64,000 nt of DNA from Kurthia massiliensis (lineage in GTDB: Bacteria > Bacillota > Bacilli > Bacillales_A > Planococcaceae). The stretch is taken from NCBI RefSeq assembly GCF_000285555.1, contig NZ_HE610996.1:650746-714745 (forward strand). The letters run 5' to 3'. The translations under genes and the position numbers were made by a program. The notes under the pieces were generated by a model. The model did not search any database. It had not been told where the DNA came from and saw only the letters and a list, made by a program, of their open reading frames with translations. Positions within the stretch are counted from its first letter, which is position 1; each line of letters begins with the position of its first letter. This document shows positions 46,093 to 54,862 of the stretch, in pieces.

Positions 46093-48276
46093 CTATGCAT
46101 TTGTTAATGATTCTGCTAATACTTCCGATGTAACGTCTTCTTCTAATACTGGTGGTGCGTCGCCGAAAATAGATTTCTCTAGTAATTCTGCAACGTCGTA
46201 AGTGCCGACTGTATCTTCGACTTCTTTCGCTTTCGTACCATCTGATAACATCGTTAAGCAGTATGGACATCCAGCTGAGATGACGGTCGGATTCGTCGCA
46301 AGCGCTTGTTCTGTACGCGCTACGTTAATACGGTTGCCGACATGTTCTTCCATCCACATTAAACCGCCACCTGCGCCACAGCACATTGCTTCTTCGCGGT
46401 TACGTTCCATTTCAACAAGCTCAACCCCAGGAATCGCTTTTAAAATTTCACGCGGTGCGTCGTATACATTGTTGTAACGGCCTAAGTAACAAGAATCGTG
46501 GAAGACGATTTTTTCGTTTACAGCATGTTGTGGTTTTAGACGACCTTCTTGAACGAGCTTGAATAAAAACTCTGTATGGTGATACACTTCACCACTCCAA
46601 CCAAAGTCGCTATATTCGTTTTTGAACGTATTGTAAGCATGTGGATCAATCGTGATGATCTTTTTCACTTCTGCTTTATCGAACTCTTTAATGTTCGCTT
46701 CTACAAGCTCTTGATATAAGAACTCGTTTCCTAAGCGACGTGGTGTATCCCCAGAGTTTTTCTCTTTGTTACCTAAAATCGCGAATTTCACACCTGCTTC
46801 ATTTAATAAATGGGCAAATGATAAAGCGATTTTTTGTGAACGGTTATCGAATGAACCCATTGACCCAACCCAGAATAAGTATTCGAACTCTTCACCTGCT
46901 TTAGAAGCTTCTTTTACAGTTGGAATATGAAGGTCTGGGCGAGCATCGCGCCAGTTTTCTTTTTCTTTACGGTTGATACCCCAAGGATTCCCTTGACGCT
47001 CGATGTTGTTCATAGCACGTTGCGCATCACCGTTGACTTTACCTTCTGTCATCGTTAAGTAACGACGTAGGTCAATAATTTTTTCAACGTGTTCGTTCAT
47101 AACTGGACATTGGTCTTCACAGTTACGGCAAGTTGTACATGCCCAAATTTCTTCTTCTGTGATGACGTCTCCGATTAATGATGGGCTGTAGATGTCGTCA
47201 ATGACTGCACCGTCAGCACCAGCTGCTGCAACGAGTTGATTCCCTTTTGAATTATTAAATAAGAAACCTGGCACCCACGGTTTTTGATGCGTTTGTACCG
47301 CACCAGTGAATGTAAGGTGATCACGTAATTTTGTCATTAAATCCATCGGTGACAACATTTTACCTGTCCCTGTTGCTGGGCACATGTTCGTACAGCGACC
47401 GCACTCTACACAAGCGTATAAATCAATCAGCTGTAGATCGGTAAAGTCGGTAATTTTACCAACACCGAATGTAACTTCCTCTTCTTCTGCACCTTCTGTT
47501 TCGTCCTCTTCTTCAAGTGCTGCAAAGTCGATTGGACGAAGCTTCCCTGGATTGTCTAAACGGTTAAAGTAAACGTTTACAGGACCAGCGATTAAATGAG
47601 CGTGTTTTGATTGTGGAATGTACACTAGGAATGTTAGTAACGTCACTAAATGAATCCACCACATAACGAAGAATACGGTAATGGCTGCTGTTTTCGGTAA
47701 AAATGCGAATATTACGGCAATTCCAGATGCAATTGGTTCTGACCAATGCCACGTTGCAGCATCTTCCCAAATTAACATCATACCGTTACCGATTAATACA
47801 GAAAGCATTAATGAACCGATAAAAATTAACACAAGACCTGATTTCAAGCCTCGTTTTAAACGTACTAATTTTTCAATGTATCGGCGATAGAACGCACCGA
47901 TGACAGCGACTAAAATCATCAATGTAACGATTTCTTGGAAGAATGTAAAGATCGGATAAAGTGGTCCAAGTGGTAAATGAGATCCTGGCTTTAACCCTTT
48001 CCAAATGAAGTCGATTGCACCTAATTGAACTAAAAGAAAACCGTAGAAAATCATAACGTGGATAATACCACTCTTCTTATCTTTAAACAGTTTCTTTTGT
48101 CCAAATACCATGACCCAAATTTTGTTTAGGCGTGCTTTCACATCGTTGTCGAATTCTTGCTTCTTACCCATCTTGATAAACTGGTAACGTGTCTTCACTA
48201 GGTAAGCAAATAAATAGATACCATACCCGATTGTGAGAATCGTTAAAATCCAGTTTGCAATTAATAATGGATTCAT
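46093..48276 (-). CDS. fadF: Membrane iron-sulfur oxidoreductase (FadF/YwjF-like)
   Basis: 727 residues. N-terminal half has about five to six membrane helices (5-30, 70-95, 105-130, 145-170, 210-235), resembling nitrate-reductase gamma. Two 4Fe-4S motifs follow (CVECGRCTNMCP and CTTCRNCEDQCP), then two heterodisulfide-reductase CCG-type domains (FHDSCYLGRYN, AMCCGAGGGLMWMEE, GCPYCLTMLSDG). Probably passes electrons from acyl-CoA dehydrogenase/ETF to menaquinone. I start at MNPLLIANW after AGGGGGGAAAGG; the upstream extension to 48345 runs through the promoter. First gene of the operon. Confidence 0.92.
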   Translation of the reverse strand: MNPLLIANWILTILTIGYGIYLFAYLVKTRYQFIKMGKKQEFDNDVKARLNKIWVMVFGQKKLFKDKKSGIIHVMIFYGFLLVQLGAIDFIWKGLKPGSHLPLGPLYPIFTFFQEIVTLMILVAVIGAFYRRYIEKLVRLKRGLKSGLVLIFIGSLMLSVLIGNGMMLIWEDAATWHWSEPIASGIAVIFAFLPKTAAITVFFVMWWIHLVTLLTFLVYIPQSKHAHLIAGPVNVYFNRLDNPGKLRPIDFAALEEEDETEGAEEEEVTFGVGKITDFTDLQLIDLYACVECGRCTNMCPATGTGKMLSPMDLMTKLRDHLTFTGAVQTHQKPWVPGFLFNNSKGNQLVAAAGADGAVIDDIYSPSLIGDVITEEEIWACTTCRNCEDQCPVMNEHVEKIIDLRRYLTMTEGKVNGDAQRAMNNIERQGNPWGINRKEKENWRDARPDLHIPTVKEASKAGEEFEYLFWVGSMGSFDNRSQKIALSFAHLLNEAGVKFAILGNKEKNSGDTPRRLGNEFLYQELVEANIKEFDKAEVKKIITIDPHAYNTFKNEYSDFGWSGEVYHHTEFLFKLVQEGRLKPQHAVNEKIVFHDSCYLGRYNNVYDAPREILKAIPGVELVEMERNREEAMCCGAGGGLMWMEEHVGNRINVARTEQALATNPTVISAGCPYCLTMLSDGTKAKEVEDTVGTYDVAELLEKSIFGDAPPVLEEDVTSEVLAESLTNA

Positions 48277-48343
48277 GCCTTTCCCCCCTAAAAGACTGAT
48301 TTTCCTTTTTGTATAGTATTTGGATACTTTTGGAATTACCAAC

Positions 48344-48373
48344 ATTCTACTTTATGAATCGTCACTCAGTCAA
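48344..48373 (-). promoter_or_regulatory. fadF promoter with overlapping FadR-like operator
   Basis: TTGACT (48368-48373), 18 bp, TAGAAT (48344-48349). The sequence TGACTGAGTGACGATTCA (48355-48372, minus strand) covers the -35 region and spacer and matches the Bacillus FadR consensus TGAATGA-n4-TCATTCA at about 12 positions. FadR represses beta-oxidation genes until long-chain acyl-CoA appears; fadF and acdA are known members of that regulon. Confidence 0.6.
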
Positions 48374-48434
48374 TAATTTTCCGCAATATGTTTTATTTTT
48401 TCGTAAAAATACATATTTTTCTTTAAAAACGATG

Positions 48435-48482
48435 CCAAAAAAAGATATAAGCTATCCCCTTTCGAGGATAGCTTATATCTTA
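48435..48482 (-). terminator. Terminator of the cobalamin operon
   Basis: A perfect 16-bp stem (AAGATATAAGCTATCC with GGATAGCTTATATCTT) followed on the minus strand by TTTTTTGG, about 90 bp after the adenosyltransferase stop. Confidence 0.95.
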
Positions 48483-48570
48483 ATAGTTAGTATGAGTAGG
48501 ATATTTTCATTTTACTATTATCATTTTTTACCTTTTTCGCTTAGATGTCACATGACATATAGATGTGAAC

Positions 48571-49158
48571 TTATTTTTCTTTTTTCTTACTCGTTGAAAA
48601 GACGTTTGCGCTACGGACGTATTCGTTATTCGGTACACCGAGACGCGCATTCACGACGAGTGCTGCAGCAAATAAATAATCCGATAAGCGATTTAAATAA
48701 CGTTGTACGACTGCCGATACGTCACCTTCTTCGCTATTTTTTAGCAATGTGACTGCTAAACGTTCTGCACGACGCGCTACAGTACGCGCAATGTGTAATG
48801 TCGCTGCCGCTGGAGAACCACCTGGTAGCACGAATTTTTGAAGCTCTGGCGCTTCGTCCATTAACGTATCAATACGTGCTTCCATTTCTTCAATCGGCTC
48901 ATCTGCTAATTTGTAATGACGCTCTTTCATAACATTCGCTAAATCGCCACCACCATCGAACAATTCATTTTGGATTTTTTCTAAGTCGTATAAAATGTCT
49001 TCGAATTTCGTTGCATCTAATTCTGTCATCGCTTTTCCGATAATCGCATTGAGTTCATCGATTGTGCCATATGCTTCTACGCGAAAATCATCTTTATCGA
49101 CGCGTCCTCCAATAATGCTCGTTTTCCCTTTATCGCCTGTACGTGTGTAAATATTCAT
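48571..49158 (-). CDS. pduO: ATP:cob(I)alamin adenosyltransferase, PduO type
   Basis: 195 residues. Adds the 5'-deoxyadenosyl group to cob(I)alamin, giving the coenzyme form. N-terminal YTRTGDKGKTSIIGG is the ATP loop; VEAYGTIDELNAIIG and FVLPGGSPAAATLHIARTVARRAER are the PduO-family signatures. B. subtilis YvqK is the homologue. Last gene of the B12 operon, four bases after the CobU-like gene. It supplies AdoCbl for the adjacent icmF. Confidence 0.95.
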   Translation of the reverse strand: MNIYTRTGDKGKTSIIGGRVDKDDFRVEAYGTIDELNAIIGKAMTELDATKFEDILYDLEKIQNELFDGGGDLANVMKERHYKLADEPIEEMEARIDTLMDEAPELQKFVLPGGSPAAATLHIARTVARRAERLAVTLLKNSEEGDVSAVVQRYLNRLSDYLFAAALVVNARLGVPNNEYVRSANVFSTSKKKEK

Positions 49159-49162
49159 TTAA

Positions 49163-49552
49163 TCATCTCCCTTTCAAAATTTCTGGTATCCCATACCAAA
49201 TATGTGTAATCGTTTGTGCTTGTTGAAACAATTGTTGATAAAGGCGTCCGCACGTATCTCGCAGTTGTCTTGCTTCTGATTCAAGCGGTACGACGCCACG
49301 CCCCATATCCGTTAAAATTACCGTTAATGATTCACATTGGTCATCTAACGCCTTTAAACGCGACGCAAATTGTAGTGCTACTTGTTGCTCATCTTCTTCT
49401 AGATGCGCACGTAAAAGTCCTTCTAAACCTGCAACAACGATTTTTGGTGCGGTCGTCGTCGGCCATTGTGCTTCATACCATATCGCATCCGGCTGAAGTT
49501 TTTTTACGTACGCGCGTTTGCCGTTAAAGGCACCGCCGATAACGATGTGCAT
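49163..49552 (-). CDS. Short CobU-like protein (possible degenerate kinase/guanylyltransferase)
   Basis: 129 residues against about 190 for CobU. The N-terminus MHIVIGGAFNGKRAYV keeps a P-loop shape (G-x4-GK) but has Arg where CobU has Ser/Thr, so magnesium coordination would be altered. The C-terminal half (LTDMGRGVVPLESEARQLRDTCGRLYQQLFQQAQTITHIWYGIPEILKG) aligns well with the CobU C-terminus (NEVGxGIVPxxxxxRxFxDxxGxxxQ). The central part with the guanylylated His is missing. GAGGAGGGGGAG precedes the ATG. A complete cobU is three genes upstream, so this is an accessory paralogue of unknown role. Confidence 0.7.
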   Translation of the reverse strand: MHIVIGGAFNGKRAYVKKLQPDAIWYEAQWPTTTAPKIVVAGLEGLLRAHLEEDEQQVALQFASRLKALDDQCESLTVILTDMGRGVVPLESEARQLRDTCGRLYQQLFQQAQTITHIWYGIPEILKGR

Positions 49553-50097
49553 CGCTCCCCCTCCTCAAACGCTTGTTGTGTCGACCACTTCAGTTGAAAA
49601 CGTACGTCATGTTCAACGTGCCAATCCCAAAATGTAGATGGTGTTGGCGCTAAATCGACGAGCAATGCGCGAATCGTCCCGCCATGTAAAACGGCAACGT
49701 AATGACGCGCACCACGTAATTGCTGCATACCACGACGAACACGTGCATAAAAATCAGTAAGCGACTCGCCGTTCGGTGGCGCAACGTTTGTCGGTTCGTC
49801 AATCCATTGACGATATGTCTCATCATCTTTTAGTTGATCGTACGTTTTCATTTCAAAGTTTCCGAAATGTGTCTCACGAAAATCAGCGATTACATGTTGC
49901 GTTGCATGTGGAAAATAAGCTTGTGCCGTTTGTTGCGTGCGTACTAAATCACTGCAATATACCGCCTCAATCGTATTATCGATTATTGGCAAATCGGTCG
50001 CGACAATCGGGTCGTCTGTCCAACCGACGTAGCGACGCTCGATATTTCCTGCCGTTTTCGCATGACGAATTAATTCAAGCATAACAGCGCAATCCAC
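49504..50097 (-). CDS. cobC: Histidine phosphatase, likely alpha-ribazole phosphatase CobC
   Basis: 197 residues. Phosphoglycerate-mutase fold: LELIRHAKTAGNIERRYVGWTDDPI contains the RHG-like RHA motif with the phospho-His, ETHFGNFE the proton donor region, and AVLHGGTIRALL the second His. In this operon it should remove the phosphate from alpha-ribazole-5'-P or cobalamin-5'-P. I place the start at GTG 50097, 7 nt after GGAGG, overlapping cobS; ATG 50082 is an alternative. It overlaps the next gene by 49 bp. Confidence 0.85.
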   Translation of the reverse strand: MDCAVMLELIRHAKTAGNIERRYVGWTDDPIVATDLPIIDNTIEAVYCSDLVRTQQTAQAYFPHATQHVIADFRETHFGNFEMKTYDQLKDDETYRQWIDEPTNVAPPNGESLTDFYARVRRGMQQLRGARHYVAVLHGGTIRALLVDLAPTPSTFWDWHVEHDVRFQLKWSTQQAFEEGERCTSLSAVPLTANART

Positions 50098-50846
50098 AAT
50101 ATCGCCTCCGTTCCTTCGATAAAGGCACCGTATAAATCGCCTGATGCACCACCGAAGTTTTTCTTCGTCCACCATTTATAAATCGGGACGATGATGAGTG
50201 CGATGACGACTAATATACTAGCGGTCCAATTGTGTGTCATATAAATGATGATGGCTGTTCCGATACATAATGATAGCAACGTCACAATCATATATTGTTT
50301 CAATTGAATATGTGTACGGAAAAAGTAGCCAAGTCCTTTTTCTTTCGACGACTGCGTGAGTGTAATATAAAAACCGAGTGCTGCACGCGCTAAAAACGGA
50401 ACGAACATTAACCAATACACTGATAAAATTTGTTGTGTCACGAGCTCTGTTAAAACAATCAGTTTCGTTAACACTAAAAATAAAAGTGACATCGCACCGA
50501 ATGCACCAACACGTGGGTCATCTAAAATATCTTGGCGTTTTTTTAAATCGCGATAAGAAAAGTACGCATCTCCCATATCGGTAAAGCCATCGAGATGGAG
50601 GCCACCTGTCCAAATAATGAACGCCATCATGACGATAAAGCCGATTAAAAGTGGTGAACTGTCTGTAAGCGTTAGGCCTTCAAAAATAAGTGCGACGACC
50701 GCGCCCATGATGACGCCGAGCCACGGTAAAAATTGAAACATTCCTGTGACGGTTTGTTTCGTTAAATCGAGCTGTTTGTTAACCGGTACAATCGTAAAAA
50801 ATTGAAAGGCTAGCAATATACTACTGAAGAAGTTTTTCAAATTCAT
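50070..50846 (-). CDS. cobS: Adenosylcobinamide-GDP ribazoletransferase CobS
   Basis: 258 residues, integral membrane protein with about six to seven helices. Joins alpha-ribazole (or its phosphate) to AdoCbi-GDP. Family motifs: LLAFQFFTIVPV at the N-terminus, GGLHLDGFTDMGDAYFS (acidic, metal-binding) and DDPRVGAFG. Start at MNLKNFFSS after GGAAGGGAG, overlapping cobU by 26 bp. Confidence 0.94.
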   Translation of the reverse strand: MNLKNFFSSILLAFQFFTIVPVNKQLDLTKQTVTGMFQFLPWLGVIMGAVVALIFEGLTLTDSSPLLIGFIVMMAFIIWTGGLHLDGFTDMGDAYFSYRDLKKRQDILDDPRVGAFGAMSLLFLVLTKLIVLTELVTQQILSVYWLMFVPFLARAALGFYITLTQSSKEKGLGYFFRTHIQLKQYMIVTLLSLCIGTAIIIYMTHNWTASILVVIALIIVPIYKWWTKKNFGGASGDLYGAFIEGTEAILWIALLCLN

Positions 50847-51396
50847 CTGCTCCCTTCCATATTTTCCGGTAACCATATTGCATTTCAATGGCGACCGTTG
50901 CTTGCTGTACGAACCATTGATGCACCAATCCTAGTTGCTTCGCATACGTTTGCGTTTCCGCATAAGGTGGAATCGGCGCATCTAACACTTCGTTCGATAC
51001 GACAATTAGCGGTATGTGCTGACGATGGAGCGCCAACATCGCTTCTTTCATCGCCGCAATCCGCGCCTGCAATTGCGCCGTTTGCCACGCATCATCGGTG
51101 TAACATTCATTCGCTAACCACGTCGTTGCACAGTCCCATAAAACGATAGCATTATCCGGAATACGCGGTACGAGCGTCGAAAAATCAGTCGGATGCTCGA
51201 GTGTTAACCAGCCGAGGCCATCGCGCAGTTGTTGATGATGCACAATGCGTCGTTTCATTTCTGCATCAAAAGCGACACCTGTTGCTACGTAGACGAGCTG
51301 ACGGTTCGCTGCGAGTTGATGCGTTACTTGCTCTGCAAAATGACTTTTCCCGCTTCGTACACCACCTGTTATAAAAATAAACGGTGTTTGTGCCAT
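50821..51396 (-). CDS. cobU: Adenosylcobinamide kinase / guanylyltransferase CobU
   Basis: 191 residues. Phosphorylates AdoCbi and adds GMP. P-loop FITGGVRSGKSHFAE near the N-terminus; FDAEMKRRIVHHQ holds the His expected to carry GMP; VVSNEVLDAPIPP is the conserved NE motif region. The start MAQTPF follows AAAGAAGG; the frame extends 36 codons upstream within cobD and is not supported. Overlaps cobD by 28 bp. Confidence 0.92.
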   Translation of the reverse strand: MAQTPFIFITGGVRSGKSHFAEQVTHQLAANRQLVYVATGVAFDAEMKRRIVHHQQLRDGLGWLTLEHPTDFSTLVPRIPDNAIVLWDCATTWLANECYTDDAWQTAQLQARIAAMKEAMLALHRQHIPLIVVSNEVLDAPIPPYAETQTYAKQLGLVHQWFVQQATVAIEMQYGYRKIWKGADEFEKLLQ

Positions 51397-52448
51397 GCGA
51401 TCATACCTTCTTTCAATACGTCCATTTTTGCTCGTTCTTTTATACCGACGCGGAACCAACTCCCGTCCATCCCGAGAAAGTTTTTCGTATGACGTAACAC
51501 ACAACCACGATGCAACATAAACGTATAAAACGCATCACTTAGCGAACGGTCTGGCAATTGAAAACTAACATAATTCGTTTGACTATGCGTATATTTATAT
51601 CCATTTTCTTGTAAAAATGTTAAAAATGTTTCACGTGGCGCACGTAATGCATCGATCGTTTGCGCACGATACGTCTGTAACTCCAGCATCTCTTTACCGA
51701 GCGCGCTCGCAATACCATTAATATGCCAATGTGCCGTAAAAGCACGTAATTTCGCAATGATTGCTTCATGTGCGACGGCATACCCGAGCCTTACCCCTGG
51801 CATTTTATACATTTTCGTCATTGAACGAACGACGATGACGTGTGGCCATGTCGGCGCTCGTTCTATTAAAGCGACATGTTCGCCGATAAAGTCAATAAAT
51901 GCTTCATCGAGCACGACGAGCGTATTCGTTTGCGCTGCCCACTCAATGATTTGTAACAATTCGTGCTGCGGCGGTAACACGCCTGTCGGATTGTTCGGTG
52001 TACATATATAAATCGCTGCGGACTGTTTAAGCGACTGTTCAATCGCTGTCATCGGTAATCGGTACGTCGCAATATCTTCGACAATTAAACGGTCAAACGT
52101 TACATCATGTGGCGCAAGCGTCGCTTCATATTCCGAAAATGTCGGATGAATGATCGTGACACGTTTGCCGTGCAATAAATTGCCAAGGAGCGCGAAAATT
52201 TCTGCAGCACCATTGCCAAGCAAAATGTGACGCTTGTCGACGCCATGATAATGCGCCACAGCAGATAAAAATGGTTCACCGTTTGAATCAGGATAAGCAG
52301 TTATGTATGGCATGAATGTTTCCATAGAAAGTTCTAGTGGAAACGGTAAATGATTGACGTTTTCGCTAAAGTCGATTATACGTTCAGGTATGTCTAACCC
52401 GAGCGCCTCATATACGTGATGCGGATTCGCACCGTGACTAGGTAACAA
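51369..52448 (-). CDS. cobD: Threonine-phosphate decarboxylase CobD
   Basis: 359 residues, PLP class I fold. It decarboxylates L-threonine-O-3-phosphate to the aminopropanol phosphate arm of the corrin. GANPHHVYEALG and DFSENVNHLPFP at the N-terminus, YICTPNNPTGVLPP, VVLDEAFIDF, and the PLP lysine in RSMTKMYKMPGVRLGYAV are all present. Related histidinol-phosphate aminotransferases share these, so the assignment also rests on the operon. Overlaps cbiB by 11 bp. Confidence 0.92.
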   Translation of the reverse strand: MLPSHGANPHHVYEALGLDIPERIIDFSENVNHLPFPLELSMETFMPYITAYPDSNGEPFLSAVAHYHGVDKRHILLGNGAAEIFALLGNLLHGKRVTIIHPTFSEYEATLAPHDVTFDRLIVEDIATYRLPMTAIEQSLKQSAAIYICTPNNPTGVLPPQHELLQIIEWAAQTNTLVVLDEAFIDFIGEHVALIERAPTWPHVIVVRSMTKMYKMPGVRLGYAVAHEAIIAKLRAFTAHWHINGIASALGKEMLELQTYRAQTIDALRAPRETFLTFLQENGYKYTHSQTNYVSFQLPDRSLSDAFYTFMLHRGCVLRHTKNFLGMDGSWFRVGIKERAKMDVLKEGMIAWHKHRLFL

Positions 52449-53394
52449 TGAACATTCCCCCTATAAATAAGCCGACGATTAAAAAGGCCAACGATGTGCG
52501 TTCCATTTGCACGACCGTTCGTTGAATATGTGTCGCTGACAATTGGACATACGGTTCGCCCATTTCTTGACGATGGGATGCGATGCCACCGTAGTAATTG
52601 AGACCACCTAATTGAATGCCAAGCTGATAAGCCGTCGCTGCTTCTAAATAACCGCTGTTTGGGCTCGGATGTTTCGGCGCATCTGCTAACCAACGTTTAA
52701 AACGTGTTAAAAACGATAGCTTATAATCGTTCGGTGACGCGACTAACAACAAAAATCCCGTCATGCGACTCGGGATGAAATTTGCGAGATCATCCAACTT
52801 CGCAGCGACAAAGCCAAATTCACCGTACGTTTCGTTTCGATAAGCAATCATCGAGTCGAGTGTATTGATTGCTTTGTACACCCATAATCCTGTTGCGCCA
52901 AATAATAACGCATAAAACAGTGGCGCGGTCACACCATCACTCGTATTTTCAGATACTGTTTCAACGACCCCACGCGTAATGTTCGCTTCGTCTAAATGTG
53001 CCGTATCGCGACCGACAATCCACCCTAGCTTTTGACGCGCTCGTTCAAAATCCCCTGCAACGAGTGGTTCATAGACGTCGTTAGCCGCTTGTCGTAAGCT
53101 TTTTTGCGCTAAGCCACAGGCGATTAACAATGCTTCGACACCGATGCCTACGTAAGCGTGCAATTGATAACTGCCGTAAACGATGGCGCCGACGATTACA
53201 CCGGTCAGTAAAATGGTCGTCATCGCCGTGAGCGCACCTTTCAATTTTCGATGCTGTCCTTTATTCAACATACGTGTCAACGTGCGAATCAAATTGCCAA
53301 TATAAATAACGGGATGTGTCACCCATTTTGGCTCCCCGTAAAAACGGTCAATTATAAAACCTATCGTACAAGCGATTAAATGATATAACACCAC
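52438..53394 (-). CDS. cbiB: Adenosylcobinamide-phosphate synthase CbiB
   Basis: 318 residues, membrane protein. Joins adenosylcobyric acid to aminopropanol (phosphate). Motifs: GFIIDRFYGEPKWVTHPVIYIGNLI, LGWIVGRDTAHLDEANITRGVVETVSENTSDGVTAPLFY, and AYRNETYGEFGFVAAKLDDLANFIP RxT region. I use GTG 53394, which overlaps the stop of the previous gene (TAGTG); the TTG at 53406 directly abuts AAAGG and is less likely. Confidence 0.93.
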   Translation of the reverse strand: MVLYHLIACTIGFIIDRFYGEPKWVTHPVIYIGNLIRTLTRMLNKGQHRKLKGALTAMTTILLTGVIVGAIVYGSYQLHAYVGIGVEALLIACGLAQKSLRQAANDVYEPLVAGDFERARQKLGWIVGRDTAHLDEANITRGVVETVSENTSDGVTAPLFYALLFGATGLWVYKAINTLDSMIAYRNETYGEFGFVAAKLDDLANFIPSRMTGFLLLVASPNDYKLSFLTRFKRWLADAPKHPSPNSGYLEAATAYQLGIQLGGLNYYGGIASHRQEMGEPYVQLSATHIQRTVVQMERTSLAFLIVGLFIGGMFIVT

Positions 53395-54860
53395 TATAAA
53401 ATCCAACCTTTCGCTCGTTTATAATCGTCTAGTGCAATATGCATCGCATCGTACACACCGCGACCGATGAGCTTTCCAAGGTCCGTAATCGTGCCCGCAT
53501 ATTCATAGCGTGTACCTGTTTGCGTAGCCGCGATTAAAATGCTGTCGGTCGATGTGCCAGTCGCAAGCGTTCCAGTATACCGATCACGAATATCGTCGTC
53601 ATGCATCGCTTTTACTTTTGCTTCGACAGCGGTCATCATCGCTTGCATAAACGATTCATCTGTTAAATGCCCATTGACGATGACCCATAAGTTAATCGTA
53701 CCGACCGTTTGTAATTCTTCATGTAAATGTCCGCGCGATGCATCGACAGCGTTTCCAATGCCCGCTGTGACCATAACAAAAATATCACCATCGCCTTCTG
53801 TATAATGACGAATAATCGCATGTTCTGCAGCGACGGCAGTCATCATTGCAACCGTTTGTTCAATCGGTAACTGCTGCGCCGCAATGTAGCGCTTCATTTC
53901 TGCATGCGCGTCGTCGCACATATACGTCGCATCAACAGTACGGTTCAAAAAGTGACGGAACCAACCGAACCCAGGATTGTGCATCGCAGACGATAACGTA
54001 CGTAGTGGTGCATCCGTTTGTAAGTGGACGAATTGTTCCTCAATCGAAAATTGGTCTTCGGTGACGATAGGACATGCGTGTTGAAAGTCAGGAATGAGTG
54101 CCATTTGGGGTGTGGCAAGTTGTGGATGCGCAAATTTCGTCACACACGTTCGGTACACCGCCGCAATTTCGTCTTCTGTGAGTACTTCTGCCGGTGCCCC
54201 GTATGCTCGTATACGCCCATTTTCTAATAACAATAATTCATCGCAATAGAGCGCAGCTAAATTCATATCGTGAAAGATCGATACGACCGTTAACCCACGA
54301 TTCGTCACTTCCGCTTTTAACATGTCCATCATTTGACGTTGATGCTCTAAATCTAAATGATTCGTCGGTTCGTCTAACAGTAAAATTTCAGCTTGTTGGG
54401 CGAGTGCTTGCGCGATAAACGTGCGCTGTTGTTCACCACCTGATAAATAATCGAGCTGTGCATCACGATAGCGGTCGACACCTGTTTGTTGCATCGCTTC
54501 TGTCGTTGCCTGTTCATCCGCTTCTGACCATTGAGAAAACAGTCCTGTTTGATGTGGATAACGCCCAAGCGACACTGTTTCATGTACGGTATGTGAAAAA
54601 GCGTGCGCATGTAGCTGAGGCAATACCGCCATTTTACGAGCAAGCGCCTTTTGTTTATACGATTGCTTTAACGCTCCATCAATATAAATCTCTCCGCTTT
54701 GTACCGGCAGCACGCCACTCATCATTTTTAACAAAGTTGATTTTCCACTACCATTCGGCCCTAAAATACCGAGCATCCGTCCTTTGGCGACTGAAAATGA
54801 TACATCGTTAACAATCGTTTGATCGTCGTAACCACCGGATACGTGTACTACGTCTAACAT
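53394..54860 (-). CDS. btuD: Cobalamin ABC transporter ATPase fused to adenosylcobinamide amidohydrolase (BtuD-CbiZ)
   Basis: 488 residues. Residues 1-250 are an ABC ATPase: Walker A GPNGSGKST, Q-loop, signature LSGGEQQR, Walker B ILLLDEPTNHLDL, H-loop SIFHDMN. Residues about 275-488 are a CbiZ domain: LSSAMHNPGFGWFRHFLNR, VTAGIGNAVDASRG, GTINLWVIVNG and TGTSTDSILIA. The ATPase drives corrinoid uptake with BtuC; CbiZ cuts the aminopropanol arm of pseudo-corrinoids so CbiB can rebuild it. The same fusion is known as YvrA in B. subtilis. Located between btuC and cbiB, three bases after btuC. Confidence 0.94.
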   Translation of the reverse strand: MLDVVHVSGGYDDQTIVNDVSFSVAKGRMLGILGPNGSGKSTLLKMMSGVLPVQSGEIYIDGALKQSYKQKALARKMAVLPQLHAHAFSHTVHETVSLGRYPHQTGLFSQWSEADEQATTEAMQQTGVDRYRDAQLDYLSGGEQQRTFIAQALAQQAEILLLDEPTNHLDLEHQRQMMDMLKAEVTNRGLTVVSIFHDMNLAALYCDELLLLENGRIRAYGAPAEVLTEDEIAAVYRTCVTKFAHPQLATPQMALIPDFQHACPIVTEDQFSIEEQFVHLQTDAPLRTLSSAMHNPGFGWFRHFLNRTVDATYMCDDAHAEMKRYIAAQQLPIEQTVAMMTAVAAEHAIIRHYTEGDGDIFVMVTAGIGNAVDASRGHLHEELQTVGTINLWVIVNGHLTDESFMQAMMTAVEAKVKAMHDDDIRDRYTGTLATGTSTDSILIAATQTGTRYEYAGTITDLGKLIGRGVYDAMHIALDDYKRAKGWIL

Positions 54861-54862
54861 CG

